Assembly: GCA_046540835.1 (NCBI GenBank)
Contig: JBKHEL010000083.1
Coordinates: 1 to 11,365, forward strand
Direction: 5' to 3'
Length of the DNA: 11,365 nt
Origin: Coraliomargarita_B sp046540835
GTDB taxonomy: Bacteria; Verrucomicrobiota; Verrucomicrobiia; Opitutales; Coraliomargaritaceae
In this document: in pieces, positions 6,818 to 11,365 of the stretch
Position numbering within the stretch: position 1 is the first letter of the stretch
How the letters are laid out: every line of letters starts with the position of its first letter
Notes under the pieces: model-generated
The model's input: only the letters and a program-made list of their open reading frames with translations
Database searches by the model: none
What the model was told of the DNA's origin: nothing
Made by a program: the position numbers and the translations under genes

Positions 6818-8087
6818 ATCTATCTTCAAATTCGAAAGTCCCGCGATCCGGGTTCTCTCAATCCTTCTGCTCTGCGGTTTGTTGAGCCCGGCCTCACGGG
6901 CCGACGTCTTACCCGGGATCGATGTGCTGGAGCAGACCGGCTTTCGGGCCGTTGAGGGGAAGCGCGTGGGCCTACTCACCCACCCGGCAGGCGTCAACCG
7001 GCGCGGGGAAAGTTCGATCCAGATACTTCTCCGGGCGCCAAACACACAGTTGGTTGCGCTTTTCGGACCGGAACACGGCATCTATGGCGATGAAAAGGCC
7101 AATGTGCCGATCGATGACCGGATCGACCCGAAAACCGGACTGCCGGTCTATTCACTCTACGGGAAATACCGGAAGCCCACCCCGCAGATGCTCCGCGGAC
7201 TGGACGCTCTCGTCGTCGACTTGCAGGATGTCGGGGTGCGCTCTTACACCTATATCAGCTGCATGCGCTATGCCATGAAGGCCTGCTTCGAGCAGGGCGT
7301 CGAAGTCATCATCCTCGATCGGCCCAATCCGCTCGGGGGCCTGAAAGTGGATGGCCCTCCACTCGACCGCAAATGGCGCAGCTATGTGGGCGCCTTTCAC
7401 GTGCCCTATGTCCACGGGCTGACGATCGCCGAACTGGCACGCATCGCCAAACACAGTCCGGGCTGGCTGGAAACCACCGATTCTATCCGCAAAGACGGGC
7501 AACTCACCGTGATCCCCATGCGCGGGTGGTCGCGGGACATGCTCTGGACCGATACCAGTCTGCCCTGGATACCGACCTCGCCCTATATCCCCGACCTCTC
7601 TGCGGTTCTGGGCTATGCCATGACGGGACTGGGAGCGCAAGAGGGCGGATTTTCACATGGCATCGGCACCCCCTACCCCTTCCGCCTGCTCCGGCACCGG
7701 GGGAAAACGCCCCGCGAAGTGAAAGCTGCCCTGGAGGCGCGTCAGATCCCGGGGCTCGCCTACCGAATCATACGGACCAGGACAGCAGCGGGAACCCCTG
7801 TGGAGGGGGTCTATGTCAGTGTGCAGGACTGGTCAGCGCTGCGGCCGACCGAACTGAGCTTCCACATGATGCAACTGACTGCCGAATGGACCCCCGGAAA
7901 TCCTTTTGCCACAGCAAAGAACCCGGCACTCTTTAATAAACACGTGGGCAGTTCCGACTGGTGGGAGGAAATTTCTACGCGCGGAGCTCAGGCTCGTATC
8001 GGCCCGTATATCCAGGCTTGGGCTCGATCCGCAGAAAACTTTCAATCGAAGGTGCAACGCTTCTGGCTCTACCCGGAATCGCGGTGA
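6807..8087 (+). CDS. namZ: Secreted exo-beta-N-acetylmuramidase NamZ (DUF1343, GH171)
   Basis: This 426-residue enzyme of the DUF1343/NamZ family is expected to cleave N-acetylmuramic acid from the non-reducing end of peptidoglycan fragments. A signal peptide is clear: basic n-region (KSIFKFESPAIR), hydrophobic core VLSILLLCGLL, and a likely cut after SRA-32, so it acts in the periplasm or outside. Family motifs: GKRVGLLTHPAGV (51-63), LFGPEHGIYGDE (85-96, containing the conserved Glu and His of the proposed active site), DPKTGLPVYSLYGKYRKPTP (107-126), DLQDVGVRSYTYI (138-150), DRPNPLGGLKVDGP (171-184), and SLPWIPTSPYIPDL (251-264). The C-terminal half (about 285-423) is the second NamZ domain. 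The GTG at 6807 is preferred: the longer frame from 6702 would add 35 residues read out of frame inside the DUF2062 gene and bury the signal peptide. The only strong ribosome-site match, GGAGGG at 6783-6788, is 18 bases from the GTG, so coupling to the upstream gene is likely. Confidence 0.92.
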   Translation: MSLKSIFKFESPAIRVLSILLLCGLLSPASRADVLPGIDVLEQTGFRAVEGKRVGLLTHPAGVNRRGESSIQILLRAPNTQLVALFGPEHGIYGDEKANVPIDDRIDPKTGLPVYSLYGKYRKPTPQMLRGLDALVVDLQDVGVRSYTYISCMRYAMKACFEQGVEVIILDRPNPLGGLKVDGPPLDRKWRSYVGAFHVPYVHGLTIAELARIAKHSPGWLETTDSIRKDGQLTVIPMRGWSRDMLWTDTSLPWIPTSPYIPDLSAVLGYAMTGLGAQEGGFSHGIGTPYPFRLLRHRGKTPREVKAALEARQIPGLAYRIIRTRTAAGTPVEGVYVSVQDWSALRPTELSFHMMQLTAEWTPGNPFATAKNPALFNKHVGSSDWWEEISTRGAQARIGPYIQAWARSAENFQSKVQRFWLYPESR

Positions 8088-8170
8088 GCTTCGGGGGCCA
8101 CAAAGAAGATTGCCTCATTTTTCGAGCAACGGAAACTCCTGACTCTGGAAAAGCACGACGCCGAAACAAC

Positions 8171-11100
8171 ATGCACCACGTTGATCGACCCAATCCCCTA
8201 CCCCAACTCATCCCCGCGCGCCTGCGGCACGCGGTCAAACGGCTCGACGCGATGCGCTGGGTCGAACAATCCGCACTCCCGGTAGAGGCCCAACCCGCTC
8301 CCGTTCCTCTGGGGCGGGAGGGTGATTTAAACGGGCTGGCCGACGACTGGCACCCGGTCGAAGCAGGCTACACATTCGGAAGCCCGGTGGACCGCTGGGA
8401 GCGTCTGTGGTTTCGCCTGGAGGTGCCACCGGCCAGCAGGAGCGGCGACCGCCACTCCCGGCATCTCATCTGGTCCTGCCACGGCGAGAGCACTCTGCAC
8501 CATCAAGGCACTGCCATCGCAGGTCTTGACTGTGCCCACCCCAGCTGTCCTTTGCCCCCGGATGGGGGCACCTTTTATATGGAGACCTGCCTCTGGCAGA
8601 CTGCCATCTGGGCCAACCCGCGCCCCTTCACCTCGACCGGACTCCGATTCGAGCAGGCCTGCCTCGCCCTGAGAGACGACCGCCTGCATAAACTCTGGGT
8701 CGAACTGCGCGTGCTGGAGGAATGGATGGAGACCTTGCTGCCGCAGACACAAGATGCCAGCGAGTGGGAAGGCGGCCGCAACCACTGGGAGCAACCACTC
8801 TACACGGTGCCGCCCGCTCTGCGGCTTTTTCTGGACGCCATCAGCAAAGCGCTGGATCACCTCGATCAGGGGGAGTTGGAGACCTTTGCCGGACGACTTG
8901 AGCAACTACTGACCCGGTTCAGCTCCGATGACCTCCAAGGCCGGGTCTGCACCATCGGCCACTCACACCTGGATCTGGTCTGGCGCTGGCCCGAGGCGGC
9001 CACGCGCCGCAAGGCCGTGCACAGTGTCTCCAATATGGTGGACCTGCTCGATCGCTTCCCCGAATTCACCTGCATGCTCACTCAGCCCTGGTTGCTGGCT
9101 CGACTCCAACAGGATGATCCCCAGCTATGGCAGCGGGTGCTCGCCCACCAGCAGACCGGGCGAATGGAATTGGAGGGGGTCATGGAGGTTGAGAGCGATG
9201 TCCTGCTCAGTTGCGGTGAAACGCTGGTCCGCAGCCTGGTTCACGGCCAGCGCTCTTTTCGCAAACTGGCCGGGCGGCCCGCAGAGATCCTTTGGCTGCC
9301 CGACGTCTTCGGATATGCCGGCTGCTTGCCCCAATTGATGCAGCTGGCGGGCGTCCGCAGTTTTTTCACCAGCAAGCTGAGCTGGAACAAAATCACCCGT
9401 TTCCCCTACACCAGTTTCGTCTGGGAGGGCGCCGATGGAACTGCCGTGGTGGCGCATATCCCGCCCATCAGCTTCAATGGCAATGCAGAGGTGGCTGTGC
9501 TCAAAGGTGCGGCCGAAGACCATCGACAGCTGGGTGTGCATCCCACTGTGCTCAGCCCGATCGGCTTCGGCGACGGGGGCGGCGGCCCCACCGGGGATCA
9601 GGTCGAACGCATTCGGTGCCTGGGCGATTTGGCGACCGTCCCGAAGACTCATTGGGGCTCCGCACGCGCCTTTTTTCACGACCTGCATGAACGGTCGCCG
9701 CGGCTACCCCATTTCCGGGGCGAATTATATCTGGAGCGCCACCGGGGCACCTGCACCAGTCAAAGCGAGCACAAGCGGCTCTTCCGCGCTGCGGAAAGAG
9801 CCCTGCAAGCTTATGAGGCGGCTTGCGCTCAGCGAAAGGTCCCCGCAGACCCCGAAAAGTGGGAACGGGTGATTTTCGGGAGTTTTCACGATGCCATCCC
9901 CGGCTCCTCCATCGGCGCGGTCTACGAAGAGCTGAACCCCCAGCTTGAGGCGCTCAGCAGCGATCTGCACCGGCGAACCTGTCAACTCCTGGAAGGTGAG
10001 GCACCTGCGGGCTATTTCAACCCCTGTGCTTATCCGCTTCACCGGGTCCTGCGGGACGGCTCGGGCGATTGGGTCGAAGTGGATCTTCCTGCTCTGGCTT
10101 CAGCAGAGGCCCGCTCAAGCCCGGCCGATGCGCCCGCTTCGGTTCTCTGGCAAGACCGCCAGTTGAGGAACTCCCTTACCTCGGTGCGGTTCGATGCCGC
10201 AGGGGCACTTTGTGAGCTGCGCTTTGGCGGAAAGACCGTCGCACTCGCTGGCCCGCCACGATTCTGGATCCATCCGGACCATCCTCCGCAGCACGATGCC
10301 TGGGAGGTGGAGCTTCACGATCTGGGCAACGGCCGAGCGGTGGAATTCGGGCCGTTGGAGCAGACCCTGGACCACCCTTTGCGCATCGAACTGACCCAGG
10401 ATCTGATCGATCAGGGCCGGAAATTCGGCCGTGTCATCTGGGCTCTCAGCAAGGATACCCCGGCGCTGGAAATCCGGGTCGATGTCGACTGGCACACGGC
10501 CCATCAATGGCTGCGCTTCGAAGTGCCCACCGGGTATCTAGGCCTGCACGCCCGCTTTGGGGGGCCCTTCGGGGCTGCGCTACGCCCCCAGGCACCCGGC
10601 GGCGAGGAGGCCACGGCAAAATGGGAGGGCTCCGGCAGCCGCTGGGCTGCGGTGACCGATGATGCGGCTCAAGCGGGCCTGGCCATCATCAGTGAGGCGA
10701 AATACGGTTTCGCCGCGCGATCCGGCACCTTGTCCCTCAGCCTGCTTCGTGCACCCACCCGCCCGGATCCTGACTGCGACCGGGGCCTCCATACGATGCA
10801 CTTTCAGCTGCGTCCTTGGCAGAGGTGCTCCAGCATGGACTACCCCGTGCCCGCGCTGGCAGCAGAGACGGCCTATGCGACTCTCCTTCCCTGCAGCCGG
10901 CGATTGGTCGAACCCTTCGCATGGATTGACCCGGCCAGTATCGTGCCTTCCTGGGTGGCTCCTTCCCTGACTCAACCCGGGGCGTGGATTCTCCGGCTGC
11001 ACGAAGTGAGCGGCATGGCCAGCGAGGCCGTCCTGAAAATCAAAAACGGACGCGGGGCCCGGCTCAAACCGGTCAACCTGCTGGAGGAGCCCATCAAAGA

Positions 11101-11194
11101 ACTCCCGGTGATCGCCCCCGACCCGGATGGCCTCCTCCAAATCCCTTATTCGGCCTATGCCGTAGTGACGTATCTTTTAGAGGAGATCCGCTGA
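8171..11194 (+). CDS. GH38 alpha-mannosidase, cytosolic type
   Basis: This 1,007-residue glycoside hydrolase of family 38 is a zinc-dependent retaining alpha-mannosidase. It has no signal peptide, so it should act in the cytoplasm. Residues about 1-240 form the N-terminal beta domain of the large MAN2C/Ams1-like class. The catalytic barrel begins at GHSHLDLVWRWP (263-274). WLPDVFGY carries the predicted nucleophile Asp378, GDGGGGPT holds Asp468 as the likely acid/base region, and SFHDAIPGSS holds His573. By analogy with Golgi mannosidase II, zinc would be bound by His266, Asp268, Asp378 and His573; all are present. The middle domain has YLERHRGTCTSQSEHKRLFR (from about 519), and the C-terminal beta-rich domains follow to residue 1007. 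The ATG at 8171 is chosen because the upstream residues in frame are mostly the namZ gene read out of frame. A GTG at 8084 overlapping the namZ stop (GTGA) is the alternative and would add 29 residues. The substrate is not determined by sequence. Confidence 0.93.
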   Translation: MHHVDRPNPLPQLIPARLRHAVKRLDAMRWVEQSALPVEAQPAPVPLGREGDLNGLADDWHPVEAGYTFGSPVDRWERLWFRLEVPPASRSGDRHSRHLIWSCHGESTLHHQGTAIAGLDCAHPSCPLPPDGGTFYMETCLWQTAIWANPRPFTSTGLRFEQACLALRDDRLHKLWVELRVLEEWMETLLPQTQDASEWEGGRNHWEQPLYTVPPALRLFLDAISKALDHLDQGELETFAGRLEQLLTRFSSDDLQGRVCTIGHSHLDLVWRWPEAATRRKAVHSVSNMVDLLDRFPEFTCMLTQPWLLARLQQDDPQLWQRVLAHQQTGRMELEGVMEVESDVLLSCGETLVRSLVHGQRSFRKLAGRPAEILWLPDVFGYAGCLPQLMQLAGVRSFFTSKLSWNKITRFPYTSFVWEGADGTAVVAHIPPISFNGNAEVAVLKGAAEDHRQLGVHPTVLSPIGFGDGGGGPTGDQVERIRCLGDLATVPKTHWGSARAFFHDLHERSPRLPHFRGELYLERHRGTCTSQSEHKRLFRAAERALQAYEAACAQRKVPADPEKWERVIFGSFHDAIPGSSIGAVYEELNPQLEALSSDLHRRTCQLLEGEAPAGYFNPCAYPLHRVLRDGSGDWVEVDLPALASAEARSSPADAPASVLWQDRQLRNSLTSVRFDAAGALCELRFGGKTVALAGPPRFWIHPDHPPQHDAWEVELHDLGNGRAVEFGPLEQTLDHPLRIELTQDLIDQGRKFGRVIWALSKDTPALEIRVDVDWHTAHQWLRFEVPTGYLGLHARFGGPFGAALRPQAPGGEEATAKWEGSGSRWAAVTDDAAQAGLAIISEAKYGFAARSGTLSLSLLRAPTRPDPDCDRGLHTMHFQLRPWQRCSSMDYPVPALAAETAYATLLPCSRRLVEPFAWIDPASIVPSWVAPSLTQPGAWILRLHEVSGMASEAVLKIKNGRGARLKPVNLLEEPIKELPVIAPDPDGLLQIPYSAYAVVTYLLEEIR

Positions 11195-11210
11195 ATTTTC
11201 GGCGGAAAAT
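11195..11210 (+). other. Perfect short hairpin right after the GH38 stop codon
   Basis: ATTTTC (11195-11200), loop GGCG, GAAAAT (11205-11210) is a perfect six-pair stem starting directly after the TGA. It is flanked by a second, competing pairing, CTGAATT (11191-11197) with AATTCAG (11216-11222). No T-tract follows, so it is not a standard intrinsic terminator. It may protect the 3' end of the message or be chance. Confidence 0.35.
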
Positions 11211-11289
11211 GGAGCAATTCAGTCCATAAGGTTAGCAGCCCACAGGATACTGAGACCCTTGTTGGCGCTCTCCCGCAACACTCCAAACC

Positions 11290-11328
11290 TGGACTCCCTG
11301 AAGCTCCTAAGGCCTGAGTCCAACTTTT
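11290..11328 (+). terminator. Possible intrinsic terminator for the rightward cluster
   Basis: TGGACTC (11290-11296) pairs with GAGTCCA (11316-11322), seven perfect base pairs. An inner CCT (11297-11299) can pair with AGG (11310-11312). A run of four T follows at 11325-11328 on the + strand. The loop is long and the T-run short, so this is weak. It lies about 100 bases after the GH38 stop. The rest of 11195-11365 shows no gene I can support. On the minus strand an open 12-codon stretch (11365 down to a TAA at about 11329-11327) could be the end of a gene entering from the right, in which case the hairpin would lie between converging genes. Confidence 0.3.
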
Positions 11329-11365
11329 AGCCGATAGAAGCCTGAACCGGGTATTTCAGCGGAAA

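Noticed and set aside
5972..7081. Long open frame (369 codons) on the minus strand opposite DUF2062 and namZ
   Set aside because: It crosses three well-supported genes on the other strand, has low-complexity Asp/Gln/Arg-rich content and no domain.
11327..11365. Possible end of a minus-strand gene entering from the right (12 codons before TAA)
   Set aside because: Too short to support from this window alone.

Overview
The window looks like an ordinary chromosomal segment of a Verrucomicrobiota (or closely related PVC-group) bacterium. This placement is an inference from protein style: a membrane-anchored protein with several 'NGD...G' beta-units around a LamG-like domain, a very large helical protein starting with the HEAT-type unit common in planctomycetes and verrucomicrobia, a DUF1343/NamZ enzyme, and a cytosolic-type GH38 alpha-mannosidase. 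I see no ribosomal or other marker gene that would fix the lineage, and no transposase, integrase, phage gene, CRISPR array, tRNA or rRNA.

Layout: positions 1-345 hold no gene I can support. A two-gene operon runs leftwards. Its first gene (4841 to 3408) encodes a 477-residue exported or membrane-anchored protein with four NGD-type repeats and a central concanavalin-like domain. Its second gene (3408 to 346) shares one base with the first gene's stop codon and encodes a 1,020-residue helical protein of unknown function. A 171-base divergent intergenic region (4842-5012) follows.

Four genes then run rightwards, tightly packed: glycerate kinase (5013-6182), a DUF2062 membrane protein (6179-6817, overlapping by 4 bases), a secreted NamZ-type exo-beta-N-acetylmuramidase (6807-8087 with a GTG start, overlapping by 11 bases), and after 83 bases a GH38 alpha-mannosidase (8171-11194). 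The last 171 bases are non-coding as far as I can see, apart from two inverted repeats.

How the genes may work together: the rightward cluster combines sugar-releasing enzymes (NamZ for peptidoglycan-derived MurNAc, GH38 for alpha-mannosides) with glycerate kinase, which feeds glycerate into lower glycolysis. GH38 plus glycerate kinase suggests, but does not prove, use of a mannosyl-glycerate compound. The leftward operon is the least understood part and the best candidate for undescribed biology. Base composition differs between the halves: sampled lines give about 50% G+C in the left operon and about 60-75% in the right cluster.
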